Below, piece after piece: positions 1 to 5,099 of a DNA stretch of 5,099 bases (the stretch's first letter is position 1; every line of letters begins with the position of its first letter). The position numbers were made by a program, and so were the translations under genes. Origin of the DNA: an uncultured Eubacteriales bacterium (GTDB lineage: Bacteria; Bacillota; Clostridia; Monoglobales; Monoglobaceae); assembly GCA_958346135.1 (NCBI GenBank), contig CATVQN010000110.1:1-5099 (forward strand), read 5' to 3'. Under the pieces are notes generated by a model. That model did no database searches and was not told the DNA's origin. It saw nothing but the letters and a program-made list of their open reading frames with translations.

Positions 1-17
1 CCCCCATTGATTCTTTT

Positions 18-46
18 ATTTTACCTAATTTTGCAGGTTTTGACAA
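18..46 (-). promoter_or_regulatory. Candidate sigma-A promoter directed out of the left edge
   Basis: Read on the minus strand, TTGTCA (plus positions 41-46) is followed after exactly 17 bases by TAAAAT (plus 18-23). Each hexamer matches the sigma-A consensus in five of six positions. Transcription would start near position 11 and leave the window to the left, so the gene served is not visible. The position, 100 bases beyond the spoIIM stop codon and on the same strand, suggests that the next leftward gene has its own vegetative promoter. The surrounding DNA is very AT-rich, which raises the chance of a fortuitous match. Confidence 0.45.
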
Positions 47-62
47 GGTTTTTTTCTAAATT

Positions 63-97
63 TATTAAAATTACTTTCAAAATATATTAAAATTACT
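63..97. repeat. Two 13-bp direct repeats, 22-bp period
   Basis: TATTAAAATTACT occurs identically at 63-75 and 85-97. The centre-to-centre distance is 22 bp, about two helical turns, so the two copies would face the same side of the DNA. Relative to the leftward promoter at 18-46 they lie roughly 50 to 86 bases upstream of the inferred start. That position suits an activator site or an AT-rich UP element. Function is inferred only; low-complexity AT sequence is the alternative explanation. Confidence 0.5.
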
Positions 98-98
98 C

Positions 99-118
99 AA
101 AAATCACGCCTGTGTGAT
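99..118 (-). terminator. Weak candidate intrinsic terminator after spoIIM
   Basis: On the minus strand, ATCAC (plus 114-118) pairs perfectly with GTGAT (plus 103-107) around a 6-base loop and is followed by a run of T (plus 99-103). It begins 24 bases beyond the spoIIM stop codon, the expected place for a terminator. The stem is only five base pairs and not GC-rich, so termination would be weak and read-through to the left is possible. Confidence 0.3.
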
Positions 119-141
119 GCCTCGGGCTGACTTTCGGCTGC

Positions 142-780
142 CTAACCGGCAAAGAAACCGCAGAGCGGATGTAAAAGCGTCGGAATCACATAGCCCTCTG
201 TCAGAGCACAAACGATCAGCAGCAGCATAAAGCAGGCAAAAAATACTGCATTCTTTCGGTAGACCTGTTTTTTGAAAACGGTTTGTCCGGCATTGGCGGC
301 AAGATACCGGCGGTCAGACAAAAACTGAAATTGATAAACCGTAAAAAAACAAAGAGCCGGAAGAAAAATAAGATTCTGCGGCAGCAGTGACAAAAAAGCA
401 AGTAAAGCCCCTCGAAATTGATAGCACTGCAAAAGACAGGAAATGGTAAAACCTGTCCGAAACCCTTTGGCGGCTACCTGGAGGATGCCCAAAGGCAGCA
501 GCCACAGATACCATCCCGATACCCAAATCATCAGTGCAAGCTGTAAATAGTTGAGCAGGGAGAGCTTAAAGATCTCACTTTGTGCCGCTCCCTGCAGGGG
601 ATACGCCGAGAGAAAAAGGTCAAAGTAATCTCGGATTTGGGATTTGTCATCTGATGCGACGGCCGCCGCCGTTCCGAGAATGATTCCCAGTATGAAGATG
701 CCGGTAATCCATAAATAATGCCGGCGGTGCTGTGTCAGTTCTTTCGATAGTGCCGTATAGAAAATTTGATACCGTTTCAT
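142..780 (-). CDS. spoIIM: Stage II sporulation protein M (SpoIIM family)
   Basis: This encodes a 212-residue polytopic membrane protein, close to the length of Bacillus SpoIIM. SpoIIM is known to sit in the sporulation septum and mother-cell membrane, where it anchors the peptidoglycan-degrading proteins SpoIIP and SpoIID to drive engulfment of the forespore. A short basic cytoplasmic N-terminus (residues 1-22) precedes a glycine-rich first membrane segment at about 23-41. Further hydrophobic segments lie at about 74-102, 107-131, 132-152 and 178-202. Family-like features are GFRTGF at 106-111, the proline-bearing LPQN at 133-136 and the glutamate in EGYVIP at 195-200 inside the last membrane segment. 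The ATG is supported by AGGAGG seven bases upstream. The gene is transcribed away from the peptidase operon and appears to stand alone within the window. A mother-cell sigma-E promoter would be expected, but I see no convincing one. The assignment rests on overall pattern and motifs. Confidence 0.88.
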   Translation of the reverse strand: MKRYQIFYTALSKELTQHRRHYLWITGIFILGIILGTAAAVASDDKSQIRDYFDLFLSAYPLQGAAQSEIFKLSLLNYLQLALMIWVSGWYLWLLPLGILQVAAKGFRTGFTISCLLQCYQFRGALLAFLSLLPQNLIFLPALCFFTVYQFQFLSDRRYLAANAGQTVFKKQVYRKNAVFFACFMLLLIVCALTEGYVIPTLLHPLCGFFAG

Positions 781-787
781 AAAAATT

Positions 788-793
788 CCTCCT
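788..793 (-). promoter_or_regulatory. Ribosome binding site of spoIIM
   Basis: The minus-strand AGGAGG, a perfect Shine-Dalgarno core, lies seven bases before the ATG at 780-778 and fixes that start codon. Confidence 0.85.
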
Positions 794-842
794 AGTCGTG
801 CTGTGTTACTATGATATGGCAGTCAACATAAAAAAAGAACTT

Positions 843-887
843 TGAAATTATGAAATTATATGCAGAGTAATTGTATTTTTGTATTTT
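843..887. repeat. Two successive 8-bp tandem duplications in the divergent promoter region
   Basis: TGAAATTA is repeated head to tail at 843-850 and 851-858, and TGTATTTT is repeated head to tail at 872-879 and 880-887. The first pair lies just upstream of the -35 element of the peptidase promoter. The second pair overlaps that -35 element and the spacer. Such placement would suit regulator binding or an UP-like element, but both units are AT-rich and could be slippage products. Confidence 0.5.
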
Positions 888-899
888 TTGTGATACAAT
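871..899 (+). promoter_or_regulatory. Extended -10 sigma-A promoter for the M42 operon
   Basis: TTGTAT at 871-876 and TACAAT at 894-899 are separated by 17 bases. The -10 hexamer matches the consensus in five of six positions and is preceded by TGA at 891-893, giving the extended -10 TGn motif that compensates for a modest -35. The inferred start near 906 gives a leader of about 33 bases before the first peptidase start codon. There is no equally good promoter elsewhere in the 781-938 gap on this strand. Confidence 0.65.
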
Positions 900-926
900 A
901 TTTTTAAAGGGAGAACAGATAACAAC

Positions 927-930
927 GGAG
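927..930 (+). promoter_or_regulatory. Ribosome binding site deciding the first M42 start
   Basis: GGAG at 927-930 is eight bases before the ATG at 939. The in-frame GTG codons at 930 and 933 overlap or abut this motif and have no ribosome binding site of their own at proper distance. The ATG at 939 is therefore preferred. Confidence 0.65.
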
Positions 931-938
931 TGGTGAGA

Positions 939-1970
939 ATGGATTTACAAAAGCAAATACGAGAGCTTACGGCGATTCGGGGGCTCAGTGCGGCAGAAAC
1001 GCCGGTTGCGGAGGTCCTTCTTGAAAAGCTGAAGAAGCTCGGACTGCACGCCAGGATCGATGCTTTCGGGAATGTACACGGGATGCGCCGCTGTGAAAAT
1101 TCGGATGCGAAAACCCTTTTGCTGGAGGCGCATATGGATCAGATCGGACTGATGGTGTCCGAGATTGATGAAGCGGGCGCTGTACAATTTTCCAATTTAG
1201 GCGGCGTAGATGAGCGGATTCTACCTGGGATGGAAGTGGAAATTTTATCGTCACCGCCGGTTTCGGGTGTGATTGGAGCGCTGATGCCACTCGGCGAGAA
1301 GGAAGAGGAGAAGAAAAATCCCAAGCTGACCCAATACCGGATCGATACCGGACTAACTGCGCAAGAGGCCAAAACCAGAATCCATGTCGGTGACTGGATT
1401 CAAATTTCGGGAAAAACCACCGAATTGCTTCATGGCAGAATGTCCGGTCCGGCCATGGACAATCGTGCCGGTGTTGCGGCAATTCTGGCCTGCCTGGAAG
1501 CGCTGCAAAGCTGTCCGCTTCCCTATCATGTATCGGTGCTTTTCTCCACCCAGGAGGAACTTGGCCTTCACGGCGCCTATACCGGCGTTCCGCAGATGAA
1601 GGCGGATGCGGCAATTGCAGTGGATGTGACCCATGGCGAAACCCCGGATACCCAAGACGAGCCCGGCGTATTTCCCCTGGGCTGCGGCGCAGTGATTTGC
1701 AGAGGGCCGAACCTTCATTACGAATATACCAAACAGCTGATACAGCTTGCAAAGCAGAGCGGTGTTTCACATAAAATAGAGGTCGCCTCCGGCGGCAGCG
1801 GTACCACTGCCTGGGCAATCCAGACCATAAACGGCGGAATCCCGGTAATGCTGATTTCTATCCCTTTAAGGTATATGCACACCAATGTGGAAACACTGCA
1901 AATCTCCGATGTGGAAGCGGTTGCAAAATTGCTTTCCGCTGCGGCGAAGGGAGGCGTTGTGCTTGCTTAA
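939..1970 (+). CDS. M42 family metallo-aminopeptidase, catalytically intact
   Basis: The 343-residue product is a full-length M42 family peptidase (glutamyl, deblocking or TET-type aminopeptidase; relatives are often annotated FrvX, YsdC or endoglucanase M). Such enzymes are cytoplasmic, use two divalent metal ions and remove N-terminal residues from short peptides. All expected active-site residues can be placed: His65 in AHMDQIG with Asp67, bridging Asp174 in AMDNRAG, catalytic Glu206 and ligand Glu207 in STQEELG, Asp229 in AVDVTHG, and His314 in RYMHT. The segment at about 71-165, holding an IDTG motif near 135 and a VGD near 150-152, fits the inserted beta-barrel (PDZ-like) domain used for assembly. 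No signal peptide is present. Thr290 in the SGTTAWAI loop stands where I would expect Asp in many relatives; this comes from memory and is not checked. The gene heads a three-gene run, has its own promoter, and its 3' end contains the ribosome binding site of the next gene. Substrate preference is not readable. Confidence 0.93.
   Translation: MDLQKQIRELTAIRGLSAAETPVAEVLLEKLKKLGLHARIDAFGNVHGMRRCENSDAKTLLLEAHMDQIGLMVSEIDEAGAVQFSNLGGVDERILPGMEVEILSSPPVSGVIGALMPLGEKEEEKKNPKLTQYRIDTGLTAQEAKTRIHVGDWIQISGKTTELLHGRMSGPAMDNRAGVAAILACLEALQSCPLPYHVSVLFSTQEELGLHGAYTGVPQMKADAAIAVDVTHGETPDTQDEPGVFPLGCGAVICRGPNLHYEYTKQLIQLAKQSGVSHKIEVASGGSGTTAWAIQTINGGIPVMLISIPLRYMHTNVETLQISDVEAVAKLLSAAAKGGVVLA
1947..1954 (+). 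promoter_or_regulatory. Ribosome binding site inside the first M42 gene, for a TTG start
   Basis: AAGGGAGG at 1947-1954 lies within the last codons of the upstream gene and is eight bases before TTG at 1963. It decides the start of the second gene. The in-frame ATG at 1885 has no comparable site and would add 26 non-homologous residues that merely read the upstream gene in another frame. Confidence 0.75.
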
Positions 1971-2961
1971 AGAGCTTACCTCTCTCTATGGCGTGTCCGG
2001 TCTTGAAACGTCGGTGCGCACCTATTTAGAGGAAAAAATCAAGAATGACTGTGATGCGCTTTACCAAGACGGTATGGGAAATCTTCACGCAGTCAAACAC
2101 GGAAAGGGTCCCAAGGTGCTGGTGACCGCCTATATGGATGAACCGGGAATCATCATTACCCAAATCACAAAGGACGGCTATCTGCGGTTTGAAACCGTCG
2201 GCCGAATTCAGCCGGCATTTTTAGTGTCCAAGCGTGTTTTCATCAACGGCCATGCGGGAATTATTTCGCTCAAGGCCATCCATCTTGCCTCGCAGGAAGA
2301 ACGTCAAACGCCCGTCAAGGTCAAGCAGCTCTTTGTGGACATCGGCGCCGATACCAGGGAAGAAGCAGAAAAAGCGGTGGAAATCGGAGACTACGGCGTT
2401 TTAGACAGCGATTACCGAGAGCTTGAAAACGATATGGTAAAAGGCCGTGCTTTAGCCGGAAGAATGAGCTGTGCAGCGGCGGCTTGGCTGCTTGAACAGT
2501 TACACTGCGATTTGCACGTTATTTTTGCGGTTCAGAGGGAAATCGGCTGCCGGGGAATGCAGGCGGCAGCGCAGAATGTCGATGCGGATTTTTGCGTTGT
2601 TTTCGGTGCTGCACCGGCAGAGGATAAAAAAGAGAAGGAGCAGGATACTTCTTGGCCGGGAGACGGACCGGTACTGTTTCAGCGCACCGGCGCCGGATGT
2701 ATCAATCCTGCGCTTTGGTTAAAAGCAAAGGAAACCGCCAAAGAACATGGCATTCCTATCCAATGCTGCACGACGGAGGAGAAGGGACAGGAATCTGTCT
2801 TGCTGCAAACGGGGAAACAGCATCGCTGTATTTGTCTTGGGATTCCGGTTCGATACGCTAAGTCTGCATCGCAGATTGCCGATCAAAAAGATTTCGATAA
2901 TCTAAGAAAGCTCTCTTATGCTCTAATCGAAAATATTTTAGCGGAGGTTTTTCAATCATGA
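1963..2961 (+). CDS. Degenerate M42 peptidase paralogue, predicted pseudoenzyme
   Basis: The product has 332 residues from a TTG start that overlaps the upstream stop by 8 bp. The M42 framework is clear: LYGVSGLE at 8-15, a DGMGNLHAV stretch at 36-44, VDIGADTREEAEKAVEIGD within 125-143 (a typical M42 middle-domain motif) and GIPVRY at 293-298. The active site is not preserved. By alignment to the intact upstream paralogue, the first ligand His is Tyr57 (in AYMDEPG), the bridging Asp is Ala165 (ALAGR instead of AMDNR), the catalytic Glu is Arg192 (VQREIG instead of TQEELG), the fourth ligand Asp is Gly215, and the last His is Lys300. Only Glu193 remains among the five ligands. The reading frame is uninterrupted and the protein is of normal length, so this looks like a maintained protein rather than a decaying pseudogene. 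A role as partner or regulator of the active peptidase is inference. Peptidase activity is unlikely. Confidence 0.85.
   Translation: MLKELTSLYGVSGLETSVRTYLEEKIKNDCDALYQDGMGNLHAVKHGKGPKVLVTAYMDEPGIIITQITKDGYLRFETVGRIQPAFLVSKRVFINGHAGIISLKAIHLASQEERQTPVKVKQLFVDIGADTREEAEKAVEIGDYGVLDSDYRELENDMVKGRALAGRMSCAAAAWLLEQLHCDLHVIFAVQREIGCRGMQAAAQNVDADFCVVFGAAPAEDKKEKEQDTSWPGDGPVLFQRTGAGCINPALWLKAKETAKEHGIPIQCCTTEEKGQESVLLQTGKQHRCICLGIPVRYAKSASQIADQKDFDNLRKLSYALIENILAEVFQS
2943..2947 (+). promoter_or_regulatory. Ribosome binding site of the third M42-like gene
   Basis: GGAGG lies within the end of the second gene, ten bases before ATG 2958 and thirteen before the adjacent in-frame ATG 2961. The first ATG is therefore the better start, and it forms an ATGA overlap with the TGA stop of the second gene. 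Confidence 0.65.
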
Positions 2962-3869
2962 TGGATTTAGTACTGCTCAACGAGATTTCCAATGCGGCTC
3001 TTTTTTCTCCCGAAGCACTGGAAAAAATTCTTTCTGCGCATATCGGGAGCGTTGCGGATGAAATCCGTTCCGACTCTATGGGAAACATTTTCTTTCACAA
3101 GATAGGGAGCGGAAAAAAAATACAGGTTATCTTTCAGCTGTTACCCCAGGGGGTCATGCTTGGAAAAAAAGAGGAGGACGGATACCACATAACCATGCTT
3201 GGAAGCGAAAAACCGGAATCCTTTCTTCATGAGATGGTGTATATACACAATGCCCCCTTTGGCGTGCTCAGACAGGAAAAGGACAAACCCGTTATCTTGG
3301 AATCCTATGGAGAAACAGAGGACAAAGAAGGGGAAATAGGTTGTTTCAGCGATGAGCTAATCTGTAAAGAAGATGTACTTTACGGAATGAATTTAAGTGC
3401 CAAAATATCCTGTTATATTGCAATTTCTGCGTTTATAAAAGCAAAAGAATCCGTAAATGACATTTACTTTACACTATGGAATTCCAGTCTTGGCTGCAAA
3501 GAGGGAATTGAAGAGGTGTTTCGTTGCACAGATGCCCAATGGGGCATTCAACTTGCGTCTGTCTCTGCGCAGGAAAACTGCGTATTCGGAGAGGGACCGG
3601 CACTGGTGGCAAAGGACGGCTGTTTCGTGCAGTCGCCTTCTATGAAAGAAAGGCTTCTTGCGCTGGCACAGGCCGGATTCGGCACGCCCCGGATTTTTGT
3701 GGGAAAAACCGATCGAAGTATGGAGCTTTTGGGTATTGCCAAGCCCGCTGAAGGTGTGGCGGGAATCTATCTTCCGGTAAAGCATCAAAAAACGAGATTG
3801 GAAGTGATAAATTTGCAGGATATTGAAAAAACTCAAAACTACCTATTGAAAATACTCCTTGACTTGTGA
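2958..3869 (+). CDS. Highly diverged M42-like protein, predicted pseudoenzyme
   Basis: The 303-residue product is shorter than the usual 340-360 for M42 proteins and would be hard to place without its neighbours. It can be aligned along its length: DSMGNIFF at 39-46 (the family D-x-GN segment), LLPQG at 61-65 where the metal-binding HMDE-G normally sits, LSAKISC at 146-152 opposite DNRxG, NSSLGC at 175-180 opposite QEELGL, and PVKHQKTRLEV at 273-283 opposite PxRYMHTxVE, followed by the family-like C-terminal helix (LQDIEKTQNYLLKIL). By this alignment the ligands and catalytic base become Gln60, Ser147, Ser176, Ser177, Ala200 and Lys278, so none remain. The loss of about 40 residues falls mainly in the middle domain. 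The open frame and the overlap with the preceding gene argue that the protein is expressed. Function is unknown; a non-catalytic subunit of an M42 complex is the simplest inference. Confidence 0.72.
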   Translation: MMDLVLLNEISNAALFSPEALEKILSAHIGSVADEIRSDSMGNIFFHKIGSGKKIQVIFQLLPQGVMLGKKEEDGYHITMLGSEKPESFLHEMVYIHNAPFGVLRQEKDKPVILESYGETEDKEGEIGCFSDELICKEDVLYGMNLSAKISCYIAISAFIKAKESVNDIYFTLWNSSLGCKEGIEEVFRCTDAQWGIQLASVSAQENCVFGEGPALVAKDGCFVQSPSMKERLLALAQAGFGTPRIFVGKTDRSMELLGIAKPAEGVAGIYLPVKHQKTRLEVINLQDIEKTQNYLLKILLDL

Positions 3870-3875
3870 TATACT
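3846..3875 (+). promoter_or_regulatory. Candidate internal promoter for the symporter gene
   Basis: TTGAAA at 3846-3851 and TATACT at 3870-3875 are separated by 18 bases. TGA directly precedes the -10 hexamer, giving an extended -10 like that of the operon promoter; here the TGA is also the stop codon of the third M42-like gene. Transcription would begin near 3882, leaving a leader of about 52 bases. This would let the symporter be made independently of the peptidase genes, or in addition to read-through. Confidence 0.5.
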
Positions 3876-3892
3876 ATTTAAAACTGTATTAG

Positions 3893-3921
3893 TATGTCAC
3901 TTGGTGGCGGATTATGACATA
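3893..3921 (+). promoter_or_regulatory. Perfect 7-bp dyad in the symporter leader
   Basis: TATGTCA at 3893-3899 and TGACATA at 3915-3921 are exact inverted repeats separated by 15 bases. The right arm ends on the first base of the AGGAGG ribosome binding site. Placed at about +11 to +39 of the inferred transcript, it could be a repressor operator or an RNA hairpin that affects ribosome access. There is no following T-run, so it is not an intrinsic terminator. Confidence 0.45.
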
Positions 3922-3926
3922 GGAGG
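3921..3926 (+). promoter_or_regulatory. Ribosome binding site of the symporter gene
   Basis: AGGAGG lies seven bases before the ATG at 3934, which is an ideal Shine-Dalgarno arrangement and fixes the start. Confidence 0.85.
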
Positions 3927-3933
3927 AGTGTAA

Positions 3934-5099
3934 ATGAGTGCAGCGGGGATTAACTGTATTATTATCGGAATCTATATTCTTTTGATGGTTGGAATCGGTA
4001 TTTATTGTACCAGGCATTCCAAAAGTGTGGATGGCTTTTTGCTGGGCGGGAGAAATCTGGGCCCGTGGCTTTCGGCCTTTGCCTACGGAACCTCCTTTTT
4101 TTCGGCGGTAATTTTTATCGGATACGCCGGAAAAAACGGCTGGAATCTGGGTATTTCGGCTGTCTGGATCGGCATCGCCAATGCGGTGATCGGCTGTCTG
4201 ATTTCCTGGTTTGTACTGGCAAAGCGCACTCGGCGCATGACCCATCGGTTAGATGCCAAAACCATGCCCGAATTTTTTGAACGCCGGTATCAGGATAAGG
4301 GAATGAAGATTTTCTGTGCCATTATTATCTTTATCTTTTTAACGCCTTATGCCGCATCGGTATACATGGGACTTAGCTATCTGTTCAGCACGGTATTTCC
4401 GGCTGTTCCGTACATATGGTGGATGGTGATCATGGCTCTGCTCACGGCGCTTTACCTTTCCTTGGGCGGCTATATGGCTACGGTGCTGACCGACTTTGTA
4501 CAGGGACTTGTGATGATTGTCGGTATTGTTTTGGTGATATTTTTCGTACTGCATCATGATGTGGTGGGCGGACTTGCAAACGGAATGCGGCAGCTTCGCG
4601 AAATTCCGGAGGTGGGCTCCGATCTGACCTCCTGGTACGGCGGGAAAAACTGGTTTAGCTTACTTTCCCTGATTGTACTGACCAGCCTCGGAACCTGGGG
4701 ATTGCCTCAGATGATTCATAAATTCTACACCGTAAAGGAAGGAAAGTCCATTAAAGAAGCCGCTGTGATTTCCACATTGTTTGCGCTGCTCATCGGTGGC
4801 GGCGCCTACTTTATCGGTGCTTTCGGAAGATTGTTTTTAAACAACACGGTTCCGGCAGAAGGCTTTGATGCGATTATGCCCGCCATGCTCAACAATGCGC
4901 TGCCCAGCGTGATGATGGGAATTTTATTGGTGCTGATTCTGTCGGCTTCCATGTCTACCTTGTCGTCTGTGGTGATGACCTCCAGCAGTTCCCTTACCAT
5001 TGACCTGGTAAAAGGGCATTTTGCGCCGAACATGAGCGAAAGAGACGTTCTCGGACTGATGCGCATTTTGTGTGTTGTTTTCGTTGCGCTTTCCTTTAC
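3934..5099 (+). CDS. Sodium:solute symporter family protein (SSS/SLC5), 3' end outside window
   Basis: The frame stays open from ATG 3934 to the right edge, giving 388 residues of what is usually a protein of about 450-550. SSS proteins are inner-membrane transporters that use a sodium gradient to import amino acids, sugars, vitamins or other solutes. The visible part is strongly hydrophobic with roughly ten membrane segments. Family features in order are the GFLLGGRNLG motif at 34-43 after the first membrane segment, the SSS signature-like GGYMATVLTDFVQ at 178-190, GLPQMIHKF at 256-264, and SASMSTLSS followed by a serine cluster from about 337. In the last of these, Ala338, Ser341 and Thr342 correspond to the sodium-binding Ala/Ser/Thr of the PutP transporter. 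The substrate cannot be assigned. The gene follows the M42 cluster after 64 bp on the same strand and may share read-through transcription, with an additional candidate promoter. Uptake of amino acids or another nutrient linked to peptide breakdown is only suggested by context. Confidence 0.9.
   Translation, partial: MSAAGINCIIIGIYILLMVGIGIYCTRHSKSVDGFLLGGRNLGPWLSAFAYGTSFFSAVIFIGYAGKNGWNLGISAVWIGIANAVIGCLISWFVLAKRTRRMTHRLDAKTMPEFFERRYQDKGMKIFCAIIIFIFLTPYAASVYMGLSYLFSTVFPAVPYIWWMVIMALLTALYLSLGGYMATVLTDFVQGLVMIVGIVLVIFFVLHHDVVGGLANGMRQLREIPEVGSDLTSWYGGKNWFSLLSLIVLTSLGTWGLPQMIHKFYTVKEGKSIKEAAVISTLFALLIGGGAYFIGAFGRLFLNNTVPAEGFDAIMPAMLNNALPSVMMGILLVLILSASMSTLSSVVMTSSSSLTIDLVKGHFAPNMSERDVLGLMRILCVVFVALSF

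Noticed and set aside
5..7. Minus-strand ATG at the left edge as a gene start
   Set aside because: It would lie within a few bases of the inferred transcription start with no ribosome binding site, and only two codons are visible.
40..68. Plus-strand TTGACA with TATTAA after 17 bases, a possible antisense promoter toward the spoIIM 3' end
   Set aside because: The -10 is only four of six and lacks the final T; the same DNA read on the minus strand gives a better promoter, and no plus-strand gene follows.
811..818. CATATCAT on the minus strand as a sigma-E -10 element for spoIIM
   Set aside because: Six of eight bases match but no matching -35 is found about 14 bases upstream, so I do not list it as a promoter.
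930..938. GTG codons at 930 and 933 as starts of the first M42 gene
   Set aside because: They overlap or touch the GGAG motif that is correctly spaced for the ATG at 939.
985..1818. Long open frame of 277 codons on the minus strand opposite the first M42 gene
   Set aside because: It is antisense to a gene with complete M42 motifs, its translation is rich in arginine, proline and histidine with no recognisable domain, and it is a typical shadow frame.
1885..1962. ATG at 1885 as start of the second M42-like gene
   Set aside because: It would add 26 residues that only read the end of the first gene in another frame, with no ribosome binding site; TTG 1963 has AAGGGAGG at 8 bases and begins exactly where family similarity begins.
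2958..3869. Third M42-like gene as a decayed pseudogene
   Set aside because: The frame is intact for 303 codons, it has a good ribosome binding site and an ATGA overlap, and family-like secondary structure motifs persist to the C-terminus; only the active site is lost.
3893..3921. Dyad in the symporter leader as a terminator of the peptidase operon
   Set aside because: The stem is AT-rich, the loop is 15 bases and the sequence after it is AGGAGGAG, not a T-run.

Overview
The window looks like chromosomal DNA of an endospore-forming, low-to-moderate GC Firmicute, most likely a member of the Clostridia. The evidence is a recognisable spoIIM-type engulfment gene, strong AGGAGG-type ribosome binding sites, sigma-A-like promoters, a TTG start codon and tightly overlapping genes. 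Nothing points to a mobile element, phage, CRISPR array or RNA gene. The exact genus cannot be named from the sequence alone.

Layout: positions 1-141 are AT-rich and non-coding. They hold the 3' flank of spoIIM with a weak candidate terminator, a pair of 13-bp direct repeats and a good sigma-A-like promoter pointing left, out of the window. Positions 142-780 (minus strand) encode a SpoIIM family membrane protein. Positions 781-938 are a divergent intergenic region with the spoIIM ribosome binding site, two consecutive 8-bp tandem duplications and an extended -10 promoter for the rightward genes. Positions 939-3869 (plus strand) are three overlapping genes, all recognisable as M42 aminopeptidase family relatives. 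A 64-bp gap follows, with a candidate internal promoter and a perfect 7-bp dyad. From 3934 to the right edge lies the first 388 codons of a sodium:solute symporter (SSS/SLC5 family), which runs off the window.

The most interesting part is the peptidase cluster. The first gene keeps every canonical M42 residue: five metal ligands and the catalytic glutamate. The second gene keeps the family framework but has lost four of the five ligands and the catalytic base. The third is more diverged, shorter, and has lost all six. The three genes are joined by an 8-bp overlap and by an ATGA overlap, so they are probably translated together. M42 enzymes are known to self-assemble into large tetrahedral (TET) particles. 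A plausible but unproven model is therefore that the two inactive paralogues are structural or regulatory partners of the active peptidase. The downstream symporter could take up a product or related solute, but its substrate cannot be read from the sequence.
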